A stretch of DNA of 64,000 nt from Devosia beringensis (GCF_014926585.1 NZ_CP045422.1:3984766-4048765), one strand, 5' to 3'; counted from the first letter of the stretch, positions 19,395-28,823 are shown. The notes: a model not told the origin generated them from the sequence alone. A program made the numbers and translations.

Positions 19395-20258
19395 ATGCTT
19401 GTTGCCGCCCTGCAAATGGGACCCGCCGGGTCCTCGATAGCCGAAACCGCAAACCGCATTGTCGCCCTGGTCGACAAGGCCGCCGCTCTTGGGGTGACCC
19501 TGGGCGTGCTGCCGGAACTGGCGCTGACGCCCTATTTCGCCGCCGAGATCCATGCCGATCTCGACCCCTATGTCAGCATCAGCCAGAACAAGGCAGCGCT
19601 GGCGGCGATCATGGCGCGGGCGCAGCTGCATGATATGGCGCTGGTGCTGCCCTATGCCGAGCAGACTGATGACGGGCTGTTCAACTCCATGAGCTTCATC
19701 CATCGCCAGGGCAGCCATGCCGGCACCTTCCGCAAGATGCACATTCCCGGCGAGATCGAACCCAAGCCCGATGCCAAGATCACCATCCTGGAAAAGCGCT
19801 ATTTCAAGCCCGGCAATCTGGGCTTCGGCGTCTATGATGTCGGCGCGGTCAAGATCGGTGGCCTCATCTGCTATGACAGGCGCTTCCCCGAAGCCTACCG
19901 CTCGCTGTCGATAAACGGCGCCGACATCATCGCGGTCGGCTACAATACGCCGGTCATGCCCGGCTCAACCCTTGGACAGGCCCGCAAGTCGTCCGAACTG
20001 GCGATCACCGCGGGCGCCTATTACACCGGCACCACGATCATCGCCGCCGGCAAGGCGGGCAAGGAAAACGGCGTGCGCTTCATCGGGCGCTCCTTCGTCG
20101 CCGGATCGGACGGCTCGATCCTGGCCCGGGCCAAGACCAATCACGATGAAGTGGTGCCGGCCGAGATCGATCTGGACCGCCAGGCCAAGATCCGGGAACG
20201 CTGGGGCTTCAGCCGCAATCGCCGGCCGACCGACTACGTGCTGCACGAAACGACCTGA
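19395..20258 (+). CDS. Carbon-nitrogen hydrolase, N-carbamoyl-D-amino acid hydrolase-like
   Basis: A 287-residue nitrilase-fold enzyme. The Glu-Lys-Cys triad is E41 (LPELAL), the lysine in FRKMHIPG and the cysteine in GGLICYDRRFPE. The CxDRRxPE surrounding the nucleophile and FRKMH resemble N-carbamoyl-D-amino acid amidohydrolases, which release ammonia and CO2 from carbamoyl amino acids. It lies 72 bases after the cysteine hydrolase and 5 bases before the MFS gene. Confidence 0.82.
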   Translation: MLVAALQMGPAGSSIAETANRIVALVDKAAALGVTLGVLPELALTPYFAAEIHADLDPYVSISQNKAALAAIMARAQLHDMALVLPYAEQTDDGLFNSMSFIHRQGSHAGTFRKMHIPGEIEPKPDAKITILEKRYFKPGNLGFGVYDVGAVKIGGLICYDRRFPEAYRSLSINGADIIAVGYNTPVMPGSTLGQARKSSELAITAGAYYTGTTIIAAGKAGKENGVRFIGRSFVAGSDGSILARAKTNHDEVVPAEIDLDRQAKIRERWGFSRNRRPTDYVLHETT

Positions 20259-20263
20259 ACCGC

Positions 20264-21598
20264 ATGGACCAGATGGCGCCAGCCGGCGCGGCCAGGGCGG
20301 CGAGACGGCGCTCCAAAGTACACAAGGCGCTGTCGATCCGGAATTTCCGCATCTACTTCACCGGCTCGGTGATTTCGGTGCCTGGCACCTGGATGCAGAT
20401 GACGGCCCAGGCCTGGCTGGTGCTCGACCTGACCAATTCGCCGGTCGCCCTGGCCATCGTCACCTCGCTGCAATTCCTGCCGGTCTTCCTGTTGTCGCTG
20501 ATCGGCGGGGCGATCGCCGACCGGTTTCCGCGCCGCAAACTCATGTATTTCACCATGACGATGGGGACGCTGCAGGCGGCTGCACTGGGCACGCTGTGCC
20601 TCACCGGCACCATCCACATCTGGCACATCTATGTGCTGGCCGTGACGCTGGGCATCATCAATGCGCTCGACGCGCCGCTGCGCCAGTCCTTCATCAGCGA
20701 ACTGGTGCCGCTGACGCACCTGCCCAATGCCATTGCCATGGGCTCGTTGGCGCAAAATCTGGGCCGGATCATCGGGCCGGCGCTGGGGGGCGTGGTAATC
20801 GCCGTGCTTGGCGTCGGCGTGGCCTATTTCATCAATGCGCTCACCTTTGCTGCCGCCCTGATCGCGCTGGGCCTGCTGCGCAGCAGCGAGCTGCAGCCCC
20901 GCCGCCTGGCGCGCAAGCAGAACCTCCTGCTGCAGATCCGCGAAGGCCTGTCCTATGCGCGACGCACGCCCACCATCCTGTTCCTGCTGATCGCCACGGC
21001 CTTTATCGGGATGTTCGGCCAGAACTTCACCACCATGGTGCCGTTGATATCGACCTATCTGATCAAGGCCAGCGCCGCTGAATTCGGCATTCTCAATTCC
21101 TGCCTGGGCAGTGGGTCGTTCCTGGCCGCGCTGGTCATGACCACACGGGGCGCCCCCTCAACTCGCCGCATCCTGCTGGCCGGCTTGGCCTTTGGTGTCG
21201 TGCTGACGCTGATCAGCTTTTCGAGCAATCTGATTGCCTCGAGCGCCATGTTCGTTGCCGTTGGCGCCTCGGCCGTTACCTTTTCGGCATCGGTCAACAC
21301 GCTGCTGCAATTGCGTGCCCCGCCAGAGATGCGTGGCCGGCTGGTCAGCATGATCAACCTGCTGATCCCCTCGCCAATCGGGCCGATGCTGACCGGCGCG
21401 GCCGCTGCATTGCTGGGCGTCGGCTGGGCGGTTTTTGCCAATGGACTGCTCTGCTGTGTCGGAATTGGCCTAGCCTATATCTACCTGGTGCGGCATCGGC
21501 GCAACGGCACCAACTTTGAGTATGTGACGCCAGACACAGGTGATGAACCCTCGAATGGACCGGCGCAAGTTGATGCCGCAGATACCGGCACGCGCTAA
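20264..21598 (+). CDS. MFS transporter (MFS_3/EntS-like)
   Basis: A 444-residue carrier of the group with enterobactin exporter EntS. It starts with ALSIRNFRIYFTGSVISVPGTWMQMTAQAWLVLDLT, the family's N-terminal hallmark. IADRFPRRK is motif A. It probably moves the substrate or product of the two hydrolases encoded immediately before it; the direction cannot be told from sequence. Confidence 0.85.
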   Translation: MDQMAPAGAARAARRRSKVHKALSIRNFRIYFTGSVISVPGTWMQMTAQAWLVLDLTNSPVALAIVTSLQFLPVFLLSLIGGAIADRFPRRKLMYFTMTMGTLQAAALGTLCLTGTIHIWHIYVLAVTLGIINALDAPLRQSFISELVPLTHLPNAIAMGSLAQNLGRIIGPALGGVVIAVLGVGVAYFINALTFAAALIALGLLRSSELQPRRLARKQNLLLQIREGLSYARRTPTILFLLIATAFIGMFGQNFTTMVPLISTYLIKASAAEFGILNSCLGSGSFLAALVMTTRGAPSTRRILLAGLAFGVVLTLISFSSNLIASSAMFVAVGASAVTFSASVNTLLQLRAPPEMRGRLVSMINLLIPSPIGPMLTGAAAALLGVGWAVFANGLLCCVGIGLAYIYLVRHRRNGTNFEYVTPDTGDEPSNGPAQVDAADTGTR

Positions 21599-21707
21599 TA
21601 AGCTCAAATTTTGATCAAGCCAGTTATCTGTGCAAGAAATAAGCTTGTAGACCCGAACAAGCCGTGATCTGCTGGGTTTTGGGGAGGAGAGGCAAGCGAG
21701 GCTTCCA

Positions 21708-22637
21708 ATGAGACGTCGTGTCCCTCTCAATGCGGTCAGAGCCTTCGAGGCAGCTGCCCGATACAAGAGTCTGGTCCGTGCTGCGGACGAACTTTGCGTT
21801 ACGCCTACTGCTGTCAGCCACCAGATACGCCTGCTGGAAGATTTCCTGCAGACCAAGCTGTTCTTGCGCAAGAACAGCCGGCTGGAGCTGACAACCGACT
21901 CCCGAGCCTGTCTGGGCAAACTGACCAATGCGCTGGACCTGATCGATGAGGCGCTGATGTCGCTGCGCGATCCCGTCGACGCCCGCCAGCGTCTGATGGT
22001 AGGCGCCTCGGCCTCGGTCGCGTCACTCTGGCTCATGCCGCTGATGGGCGATTTCGTCGGTGCATCGCCCGAGATCGACGTCACCATCACGACGTTCATC
22101 AAGCGCCAGGAAATCGAGAACGAGGACGCCGACCTGTGGATCTGCAACTGGCAGACCGGCCTTGATCGCCGCATCGAACCCCTGATGGAAGAAGAGATCA
22201 TCCCGGTCTGCTCGCCAATCCTGGCGGAACGGTTCGGCAACAATGCCGGCGATCTGCTGCGCGACGTGCCGCTCATCCATATCGACCGGGTGCGAAGCGA
22301 CCAGAACGGACCCTATCCCGATTGGGAACGCTATCTGCGTGAGTTCGGCGTGAGCCGCGGCGACATTGGCAAGGGCCCGCGCTTCAACCAGGCCAGTCCC
22401 AGCATCGAGGCCGCCAAGGCAGGGCTCGGCGCCATTCTGGGCCGATCGCTGCTGATCTCTGACGCTCTCAAGGCCGGCACGCTGGTCCAGATCGGCGAGG
22501 CCTATCCGATCCGCAGCCCCTACTACCTGGTGTCCCCGTGGACGCCCACGGCGCCCAATACCGTGAACCGCTTCAAGGAATGGCTCTATCACCAAGTGGA
22601 AGACCAGATCGCAAGCCGGGCCGTCGTCCTGGCCTGA
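21708..22637 (+). CDS. LysR-family transcriptional regulator (GcvA-like)
   Basis: A 309-residue regulator. The opening RRRVPLNAVRAFEAAARYKS, then the winged helix with VTPTAVSHQIRLLED and LFLRKNSRLELT, matches the GcvA subgroup. The effector domain follows from about residue 90. It stands between two transporter blocks and converges with the polyamine-type ABC operon. The TTTCTCAC-type dyads nearby are candidate targets, but this link is inference. Confidence 0.9.
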   Translation: MRRRVPLNAVRAFEAAARYKSLVRAADELCVTPTAVSHQIRLLEDFLQTKLFLRKNSRLELTTDSRACLGKLTNALDLIDEALMSLRDPVDARQRLMVGASASVASLWLMPLMGDFVGASPEIDVTITTFIKRQEIENEDADLWICNWQTGLDRRIEPLMEEEIIPVCSPILAERFGNNAGDLLRDVPLIHIDRVRSDQNGPYPDWERYLREFGVSRGDIGKGPRFNQASPSIEAAKAGLGAILGRSLLISDALKAGTLVQIGEAYPIRSPYYLVSPWTPTAPNTVNRFKEWLYHQVEDQIASRAVVLA

Positions 22638-22642
22638 ACAGG

Positions 22643-22671
22643 AGAACCGCGGTCGAGGCGACCGCGGTTCT
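22643..22671. terminator. Hairpin between the convergent LysR and ABC genes
   Basis: A perfect 13-bp inverted repeat (22643-22655 with 22659-22671, loop AGG) lies just past the LysR stop. It has no clear U tract, but forms a pair with the terminator that follows. Confidence 0.55.
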
Positions 22672-22696
22672 GGAAAATGACTGGCCGACCCGGTGT

Positions 22697-22726
22697 AAAA
22701 ACGCCCCGGCCGACCGGGGCGTTTTC
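22697..22726. terminator. Bidirectional intrinsic terminator
   Basis: A 12-bp stem (AAAACGCCCCGG with CCGGGGCGTTTT, loop CCGA) has A/T tracts on both sides, so it can act on transcripts from either direction. It separates lysR (plus) from the ABC ATPase gene (minus), whose stop is at 22730. Confidence 0.85.
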
Positions 22727-22729
22727 CTG

Positions 22730-23797
22730 TCAGGCGGCGACGTCCAGCGGGCATTCGTCATCGGCGGTCCAGGACAGGACAACCCGCTCGCCCACGGCCG
22801 GCGGATCGGCAAAGAAGCGGCTGTCGGAAATCAGCGAGCAGAGATCCTGGCCGGCATCGCCCTTGAGATTGATGCGCACCACCGGCCCCTGATATTCAAC
22901 ACTGATGACGGTCGAGGCAATGCCGGGCCCGATGGCGCCATCGACAATGCGGCATTTGTCGGCCCGCACCGCGACCGGCTTGCCATCGCGCTCGACGACA
23001 TTGTGGCCCCCGATGAAGCGGGCAACGAAGGCGTTGGCAGGCTTTTCGAAAACCTCCCGCGCCGAGCCCGCCTGCATGATCTTGCCGCCGTTCATCACCA
23101 CCATGACGTCACTGAGGGCCAGGGCTTCTTCCTGACTGTGGGTGACATGGACAAAGGTTATGCCCAACTCGGTCTGGATACGCTTGAGCTCGGTGCGCAT
23201 CAGCACCCGCAGGAACGGATCGAGCGCAGAAAGCGGCTCGTCGAGCAGCAGCACCTTGGGCCGCGTGATCAGCGACCGGGCCAGTGCCACGCGCTGTTGC
23301 TGGCCGCCCGACAACTGGCCCGGCAAGCGATGGGCAAGGCTCTCCATCTGGACCAGGTTCAGATATTCCATGGCCTGGGCGTGACGGGCCGCCTTGCCGA
23401 CGCCCTTGAGCTTGAGGCTGAAGGCGACATTGTCGATGGCGCTGAGATGGGGAAACAGCGCATAGCTCTGGAACATCATCGAGGTGCCGCGCTGGGCCTG
23501 ATTGGCATCGGTGATGTTGCGGTTGTGGATCAGCACGTCGCCATCGGTCACCGATTCATGGCCGGCCAACATGCGCAGCGTCGTGGTCTTGCCGCAGCCG
23601 GACGGGCCGAGCAGGCAACAATAGCTGGCCTTGGGAATGCGCAGCGAGACATTGTCGACGGCCAGGGCGCCACCATCATAGGACTTGGAGACGGCGACCA
23701 TTTCGACATCGTATTTGAGGCTGACATCGGACGAGGTGGCGTCAGCGCCGAGGTCGGTGACCAGGTTGGTGGCATTGAAATCGGCATCGATTTTCAT
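22730..23797 (-). CDS. Polyamine-type ABC transporter ATP-binding protein
   Basis: A 355-residue ATPase of the PotA/spermidine-putrescine type. It has Walker A LLGPSGCGKTTTLRML, Q-loop MMFQSYALFPHLS, signature LSGGQQQRVALARSL and Walker B LLLDEPLSALD, with a C-terminal TOBE-like regulatory domain from about residue 275. A ~30-residue N-terminal extension precedes the core. It is the last gene of a minus-strand operon with two permeases and a binding protein. Confidence 0.92.
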   Translation of the reverse strand: MKIDADFNATNLVTDLGADATSSDVSLKYDVEMVAVSKSYDGGALAVDNVSLRIPKASYCCLLGPSGCGKTTTLRMLAGHESVTDGDVLIHNRNITDANQAQRGTSMMFQSYALFPHLSAIDNVAFSLKLKGVGKAARHAQAMEYLNLVQMESLAHRLPGQLSGGQQQRVALARSLITRPKVLLLDEPLSALDPFLRVLMRTELKRIQTELGITFVHVTHSQEEALALSDVMVVMNGGKIMQAGSAREVFEKPANAFVARFIGGHNVVERDGKPVAVRADKCRIVDGAIGPGIASTVISVEYQGPVVRINLKGDAGQDLCSLISDSRFFADPPAVGERVVLSWTADDECPLDVAA

Positions 23798-23820
23798 GGC
23801 GATATCCTCGGGGTTTCAGA

Positions 23821-24657
23821 TCAGGCGTGCTGCGCTGCGAGGCGCATCTGCCGGCGCTTGGCGATATTGCCAATGATGAGCAGGGTGACGATGACGATGG
23901 TGAACATGAACAGCGTGGTCAGCGTGCCGACGGCGAACATGACCGGTGTGGTCGCCGCTCCGAGCAGACCGGTCAATTCCATGGGCATGGTGTTGCCGGT
24001 GCCGATATTGAGGCCGGCGCGGGCGGATTCTTCATAGGACGAGGTGAAGCCGGCCATGGCGATGCCGATGACGCCCGGCAGGATCAAGGGCAGGATGACA
24101 TATTGAAAGCGCTGCCGCGCCGTGGCGCCGAGATCGGTGGCGGCCTCTTCAAAGGCCGGATCCATGCGCCCCAGGATGATGAACATGATCAGCAGGCCGA
24201 AGGGCAGCGACCAGGTCAGCTGGGCGCCGATGCCGGAATGCCACCATTCCGAGCGCATGCCGAGCAGGTTGAGCGTCAGGGCAATGCCGAAACCGACAAA
24301 GATGCCGGGCACCACCATGCTGGCGATGGCCGAGTAGAACACGAAATTGGCGCCGGCATATTTGCGGCGGAACGACACCCCGGCGGCCACGGCGATGAGC
24401 ATGGTCAGCGCGGAGACGATCAGGCACATGCGCATGGAGCGCCAGAAGGAATTGTGGATGTCACCGACACCGCGCCCGCCGGCCGTGAACAGAGTTTCAA
24501 ACCAGACGGTGGAGAAGCCGCGCATCGGAAAGCTCATGCCGCCTTCGGGGCCCTGAAAGCTCAGGATGTAGACACAGGCCATCGGCCCGTAGAGAAACAC
24601 GATGAACAGCGCGAAGATAGCGGACAGCACATAAAAGGACAGCGGGCGGCGTATCAT
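23821..24657 (-). CDS. Polyamine-type ABC transporter permease (PotC-like)
   Basis: A 278-residue inner-membrane permease with six helices. The cytoplasmic EAA loop reads EEAATDLGATARQRFQYVILPLILPG, which contacts the ATPase. Homology class PotC/YdcV (polyamine or opine uptake) is suggested by the paired permeases and the ATPase type. Its start lies 2 bases after the stop of the upstream permease. Confidence 0.9.
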   Translation of the reverse strand: MIRRPLSFYVLSAIFALFIVFLYGPMACVYILSFQGPEGGMSFPMRGFSTVWFETLFTAGGRGVGDIHNSFWRSMRMCLIVSALTMLIAVAAGVSFRRKYAGANFVFYSAIASMVVPGIFVGFGIALTLNLLGMRSEWWHSGIGAQLTWSLPFGLLIMFIILGRMDPAFEEAATDLGATARQRFQYVILPLILPGVIGIAMAGFTSSYEESARAGLNIGTGNTMPMELTGLLGAATTPVMFAVGTLTTLFMFTIVIVTLLIIGNIAKRRQMRLAAQHA

Positions 24658-24659
24658 GC

Positions 24660-25523
24660 TCAGTTCCTCGCAAGTTCTTTACGGATATCGACCACACGCA
24701 GCAGCGTGCCGACGATCAGCATGACAATGATCAGCATGATCACCGACTTGGCGGCGGCCGGCGGATACATGAAGGCGTTGATCTCGTTCATGATGGCGCC
24801 GGCGGGCGTATTGACCTGGTTGCCGCTCAGCGCCTTGACGATGAAACCATCGCCCATCACTGCGGTGATGATGAAGATGCTGCCCACGGCGATGCCCGGT
24901 TTGATCAGCGGGATGATGATCTGGGTGATGGTCTGCCATTCCGTGGCACCCTGATCGCGGGCGGCCTGAATGATGGCCGGGCTGATCTTGGCCATGGAAT
25001 TGGCGATGGGGCCCAGCATGGCCAGGGTCAGCATGTTGACATAGACCAGCAGCACCGAGAATTCGGAATAGAGCAGCCAGGAAATGGGCTCGTCGACAAT
25101 GCCGAGCGCCATCAGCGCCTGGTTGACCAGACCTTCGCGGCCCAGCAGCGGCACCCAGGAAATCATGCGGATGGAGCCCGAGGTCCAGAACGGAATGGCG
25201 CAGGCCATCAGGAAGATGGCGCGCCAGAAATTCGAGCGGACGTGGAAGATCAGATAGTAGGCAATGGTGAAGCCCAGCAGCAGCGTGATGGTCCAGACAA
25301 TGACGATGTGGCGGAACACCGTCAGGTAGAGATCGAGCGTCAGCTGCGACTTGAAGATGTCGAGATAATTTCCCCAATAGAGCTCGGGAATGATCTCGGC
25401 GAAGCCGTAATCCATGAAGCTCACCAAGATGATGATGGCGAGCGGGATCATGACCAGCGCGACCATGATCAGCGCGAAGGGCGAAGCCTGTAGCCAGGAG
25501 GCAGTACGGGGGGAAATGCTCAT
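24660..25523 (-). CDS. Polyamine-type ABC transporter permease (PotB-like)
   Basis: A 287-residue permease with six hydrophobic segments. Its EAA loop is near QAARDQGATEWQTITQIIIPLIKPG. The ATG at 25523 (MSISPRTASWLQ) is preferred to a frame start further upstream. It pairs with the permease at 23821 to form the membrane channel. Confidence 0.9.
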   Translation of the reverse strand: MSISPRTASWLQASPFALIMVALVMIPLAIIILVSFMDYGFAEIIPELYWGNYLDIFKSQLTLDLYLTVFRHIVIVWTITLLLGFTIAYYLIFHVRSNFWRAIFLMACAIPFWTSGSIRMISWVPLLGREGLVNQALMALGIVDEPISWLLYSEFSVLLVYVNMLTLAMLGPIANSMAKISPAIIQAARDQGATEWQTITQIIIPLIKPGIAVGSIFIITAVMGDGFIVKALSGNQVNTPAGAIMNEINAFMYPPAAAKSVIMLIIVMLIVGTLLRVVDIRKELARN

Positions 25524-25588
25524 CGACCTTGCATCCTCAAAAGCAGAGCGGTCCGGGAAGCGCATGCTCCCCGGACTTAATTCGGCGA

Positions 25589-26890
25589 TCAGGCGGAGAT
25601 GAAATCCTGCCAGCGGCGGACCAGGTAGCGATCCTCGTCCATCAGGGTGTTCCAGATGCCCACATTGCCCATCCGGTCCCAGAGCGAGCCGCCATCGCGC
25701 AGGGCGCCGGCCTTTTCCATCACCTTGCCGAACGGATCGATGATGTCGGCGGTGGCCGCCTTGCCCTCGTACCAGTAGCCATAGTCGTTGGGGTCCATCT
25801 GGGCCTTCATCAGGTCCGGGACCGAGGAATAGAAGCCCTGACGGGAGAAATAGACGCCGTTGAAGCCCGAATTGGTCCAGTTCATGTATTCCATGACGCA
25901 GTCGCGGCGCAGCTTGTCGCCGCCATCAAGATGGGCCATGGCGGACTGGAAGATGTACCAGCCGCGCGAGCCCTCCTCGAGCGGCAGGTACTGGCATTCG
26001 ATGCCGCGCGTGCGCACCTCGGTCACGGCCGGCGCGAACATGGATTGCAACACCACTTCGCCCGATGCCATCAGCTGCACCGACTGGTCGAAATTGGTCC
26101 AGAAGGAGCGGAACTGGCCGGCGCGCTTGAGCTCGATGAGCAGATCGATGGTCTTGTCGATCTCCTCGCGGGTCATGTTGCCCTTGTCGACATAGGTCAT
26201 CAGTCCGGCGGCCTGGAGCGCCACGGCCGCGTCGGGCACGCCGACATTGACGCCATCCTGCAGCGCCACCTTGCCGGCGAAATCGGAGCTGACGAGCTCC
26301 TTCCAGCTGGTGACCTTGTGCGACACCAGATCGGGCCGCACGCCCAGGGTGTCAGCATTGTACATGACCGGGATGCCGACCAGATAATCGGTGGGCGTCA
26401 GCGAATACTCCTGGGCGGTTTCGTCGGCCCAGAACTGCGACTTGATGGGGGCATAGCCCTCCATCGAATAGGGCTTGCCGTCGGCATAGGTGCCCTGGGT
26501 GAACAGCGGCACCGTCTGATCCCAGTATTTGTATTCCTTGACGGGGATAGCCATCAGGATCCCCTTGTTCTTGAAATAGCCCATCGAGGTATTGCCGAAG
26601 TCGGCCACGTCGACGGTTTCCGGCTGGGTCAGCAGGCGGTTGATGAGCGTGGTATTGTCCAGCGTCTGCATCTGGATGGTGAAACCGAGATCCTTGTTGG
26701 CCTGCTCAGCTACTGTGGGATTGGTGGTGTAGATCGACCCGATATGGGTGATCGTGATGTCCTTGCTGGCCTGGGCCCAATAGGTGGGGAAGCCGGTAAT
26801 CGCGCCTGAGCCGACCGCTGCGCCCACTGTTGCAGCGGCGCCCTTCAACACAGTTCGGCGAGAAATTCCCTTGGTCTTGATCTCAGTCAT
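25589..26890 (-). CDS. Extracellular solute-binding protein, Tat-exported (polyamine-type ABC)
   Basis: A 433-residue periplasmic binding protein. A twin-arginine signal (SRRTVLKGAAATVGAAVG) spans about residues 12-30, so it is exported folded. The body shows the family-1/PotD-like features: SIYTTNPTVAEQANK, GVPDAAVALQAAG and a long C-terminal lobe. The ATG at 26890 is favoured because it places the Tat motif near the N-terminus. First gene of the operon; the ligand may be a polyamine, opine or another cationic compound. Confidence 0.88.
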   Translation of the reverse strand: MTEIKTKGISRRTVLKGAAATVGAAVGSGAITGFPTYWAQASKDITITHIGSIYTTNPTVAEQANKDLGFTIQMQTLDNTTLINRLLTQPETVDVADFGNTSMGYFKNKGILMAIPVKEYKYWDQTVPLFTQGTYADGKPYSMEGYAPIKSQFWADETAQEYSLTPTDYLVGIPVMYNADTLGVRPDLVSHKVTSWKELVSSDFAGKVALQDGVNVGVPDAAVALQAAGLMTYVDKGNMTREEIDKTIDLLIELKRAGQFRSFWTNFDQSVQLMASGEVVLQSMFAPAVTEVRTRGIECQYLPLEEGSRGWYIFQSAMAHLDGGDKLRRDCVMEYMNWTNSGFNGVYFSRQGFYSSVPDLMKAQMDPNDYGYWYEGKAATADIIDPFGKVMEKAGALRDGGSLWDRMGNVGIWNTLMDEDRYLVRRWQDFISA

Positions 26891-27070
26891 GTCGTGCTCT
26901 CCGGATGACGCTGCTTGGAGGCAGCTCTGGTCTGGAGTGAGGATTGAATGAACCCGGCACAGGAACAAATGAGATTAATTCATAGGTAGAGCAGAGCTAG
27001 ATTGAGGCTGCGCCGGGCGCAGGGCAGCCCTGCAATTGCTTAGGGTTTCAGCCCTTCGGCCGGGCAGACA

Positions 27071-27106
27071 CGACAAGGCCGGCGCCTGTTGGCGCCGGCC
27101 TTGTCG
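27071..27106. terminator. Perfect 16-bp stem hairpin after the flavin reductase gene
   Basis: CGACAAGGCCGGCGCC pairs perfectly with 27091-27106 around a TGTT loop. It lies 36 bases past the stop of the gene at 27143 (minus strand). There is no U run, so termination would rest on stem strength alone. Confidence 0.65.
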
Positions 27107-27142
27107 ACAAATCAGAGTCAGGAATGATCAGGCTTGAAGTGG

Positions 27143-27649
27143 TCAGCTGGCGACGGAAAACATCTGCTGCGCCTCGGCCAGCAGACGATAGCGCCCGTCG
27201 AGATAGACCAATGGCCGGTTGGCCTCCGCCCAGAGTTCGACGGAGACGATCTCGGCGAGGAAAATGGTGTGGGACTGATAGGGGACCGCTTGGCGCACTT
27301 CGCAGTCAAAGCTGACCATGGCGTTGACCAGAGCCGGGGCGCCGGTCTGCAGCGTCTGCCAGGCGTCGTAGTCAAAGCGCTTCTCGCGATCGACGGGACT
27401 GGAGAAGCGACCGGCCACATCTTCGTGGGAGTCGGCCAGGATATTGACGCATAGAATGCCGGCCTCCGACACATGCGCATGGGCGGAGGCGGTCTTGTTG
27501 ATGCAGACCAGCAGGGTCGGCGGATCGGCGGTGACCGAGCTGACGGCCGTGGCCACGAGGCCGTGGCGGACGCCGTGATTGACGGTGGTGATCAGCGATA
27601 CGCCCGCCGCCAGACGCCGCATGCCGAGTTTGAAATCCTGGTTGTGCAT
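27143..27649 (-). CDS. Flavin reductase family protein (RutF/HpaC-like)
   Basis: A 168-residue FMN/FAD reductase of the DIM6/NTAB family. The core signature is GVSLITT, VATAVSSVTADPPTLLVCIN and the later GRFS. Such proteins use NAD(P)H to supply reduced flavin to a two-component monooxygenase. RutA-like oxygenases are encoded 3.6 kb to the right, next to another reductase. The ATG at 27649 (MHNQDFKLG) is the family-like start. It is divergent from the asparaginase gene. Confidence 0.87.
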   Translation of the reverse strand: MHNQDFKLGMRRLAAGVSLITTVNHGVRHGLVATAVSSVTADPPTLLVCINKTASAHAHVSEAGILCVNILADSHEDVAGRFSSPVDREKRFDYDAWQTLQTGAPALVNAMVSFDCEVRQAVPYQSHTIFLAEIVSVELWAEANRPLVYLDGRYRLLAEAQQMFSVAS

Positions 27650-27735
27650 CAGCCTGCTTCCTTCCGCGCCGCCAGCCGAATATGCGGCGAACATAGGCAA
27701 ACTATCGTGCCGGCCCATTTTTCAGCCAACTGACC

Positions 27736-27761
27736 ATTTCTCACGGACCATGGTGAGAAAT
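27736..27761. promoter_or_regulatory. 26-bp palindrome ATTTCTCAC-N8-GTGAGAAAT in a divergent promoter region
   Basis: Perfect 9-bp arms are centred in the 181-base gap between the divergent flavin reductase and asparaginase genes. The position and symmetry suggest an operator serving both. Related half-sites appear at 18542-18566 and 34791-34805. Confidence 0.6.
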
Positions 27762-27830
27762 TCTGGACTGCCGAAGTGCGGCGGCTCGCCCTAGCCTGAT
27801 GGTCTCGTCCCGGCGCAAAGGATCTTCAGC

Positions 27831-28823
27831 GTGAGCAAAATCGCATTCATCGGCACCGGCGGCACGATCGCCTCGCTCGGCACCGGGCCGCTCGACATCG
27901 TCCATTATGGTAACAACAAGACCATGCTGCCCGCCGATGGCATCCTCGCCGCCGTGCCGCAGGTGCGGGAGGTGGCCGAGGTCATTGCCGTACCGTTCGC
28001 CAACATACCCAGCCCCAGCATCGGCTTTGCCGAATGGAAGGCGCTGGCGCTGCTGTGCTCACGCCTGGTCGCCGAGCATGCCGATCTTGCCGGCATCGTC
28101 ATCGGGCATGGCACCGCGACATTGGAGGAAACGGCCTACGCGCTTGGCCTGACGCTCAAGGTGGCCATTCCCGTGGTCGTGGTCGGTTCGCAGCGGCCGC
28201 TGAGCGGGCTGGCCAGCGACGCGTCGATGAACCTGGTCAATGCCGTGCGGGTCGCGTCAGATCCACAATCGGCGGGCCGCGGCGTGCTGGTGCTGCTCAA
28301 TGACGAAATCCACGCGGCGCGCGAGGTGACCAAGACTGCCACCTACCGGTTGCAGACCTTCCGGGCGCCCGATTTCGGCATGCTCGGCTATGTGGACGGC
28401 GATGTGGTCAGCTATTACCGGCGCACCGAAAGGGTAACGGCGCCCGATACCGAATTTGATCTGGCGATGCTGGAGGCGCTGCCCCGGGTCGACATTGCCT
28501 ACGCCTATGCCGGCGCTGACGGCGTCGAGGTCGATGCCTTCGTCGCTGCAGGGGCGCGCGGCATCGTCGCGGCGGGCTTTGCTCCGGGCATGGCGCCGCC
28601 CGGCCAGGCAGCGGCGCTGGAGCGCGCCGCCAAAGCCGGCGTGGTAATCGTACAGGCGACGCGGGCCGGCAGCGGCGTGGTGCATGACAATGCCCGGCTG
28701 AGCGCGCTGGGCTTTGTGCCGTCGGACAATCTCAACCCGCAAAAGGCGCGCGTCCTGCTGGCGCTGGCCCTGAGCCATACACAGGACCGCGCCGAGATCA
28801 TGCGCATGTTCAAGACCTATTAG
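27831..28823 (+). CDS. L-asparaginase family protein
   Basis: A 330-residue amidohydrolase. Both asparaginase threonine motifs are seen: FIGTGGTIASLG at the N-terminus and GIVIGHGTATLEETAY about residue 85, the second carrying the conserved H-G-T-x-T-x-E-E-T pattern. No signal peptide is present, so it is cytosolic. The start is a GTG with AAGGA eight bases upstream. It is followed 9 bases later by an amidase gene, so both act on amides delivered to the cytosol. Confidence 0.9.
   Translation: MSKIAFIGTGGTIASLGTGPLDIVHYGNNKTMLPADGILAAVPQVREVAEVIAVPFANIPSPSIGFAEWKALALLCSRLVAEHADLAGIVIGHGTATLEETAYALGLTLKVAIPVVVVGSQRPLSGLASDASMNLVNAVRVASDPQSAGRGVLVLLNDEIHAAREVTKTATYRLQTFRAPDFGMLGYVDGDVVSYYRRTERVTAPDTEFDLAMLEALPRVDIAYAYAGADGVEVDAFVAAGARGIVAAGFAPGMAPPGQAAALERAAKAGVVIVQATRAGSGVVHDNARLSALGFVPSDNLNPQKARVLLALALSHTQDRAEIMRMFKTY

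Noticed and set aside
27695..27713. Sigma-54-like box (CGGCAC...TTTGCC on the minus strand) before the flavin reductase gene
   Set aside because: The GG-GC spacing is 11 rather than 10 bases, which is not tolerated by sigma-54 promoters.
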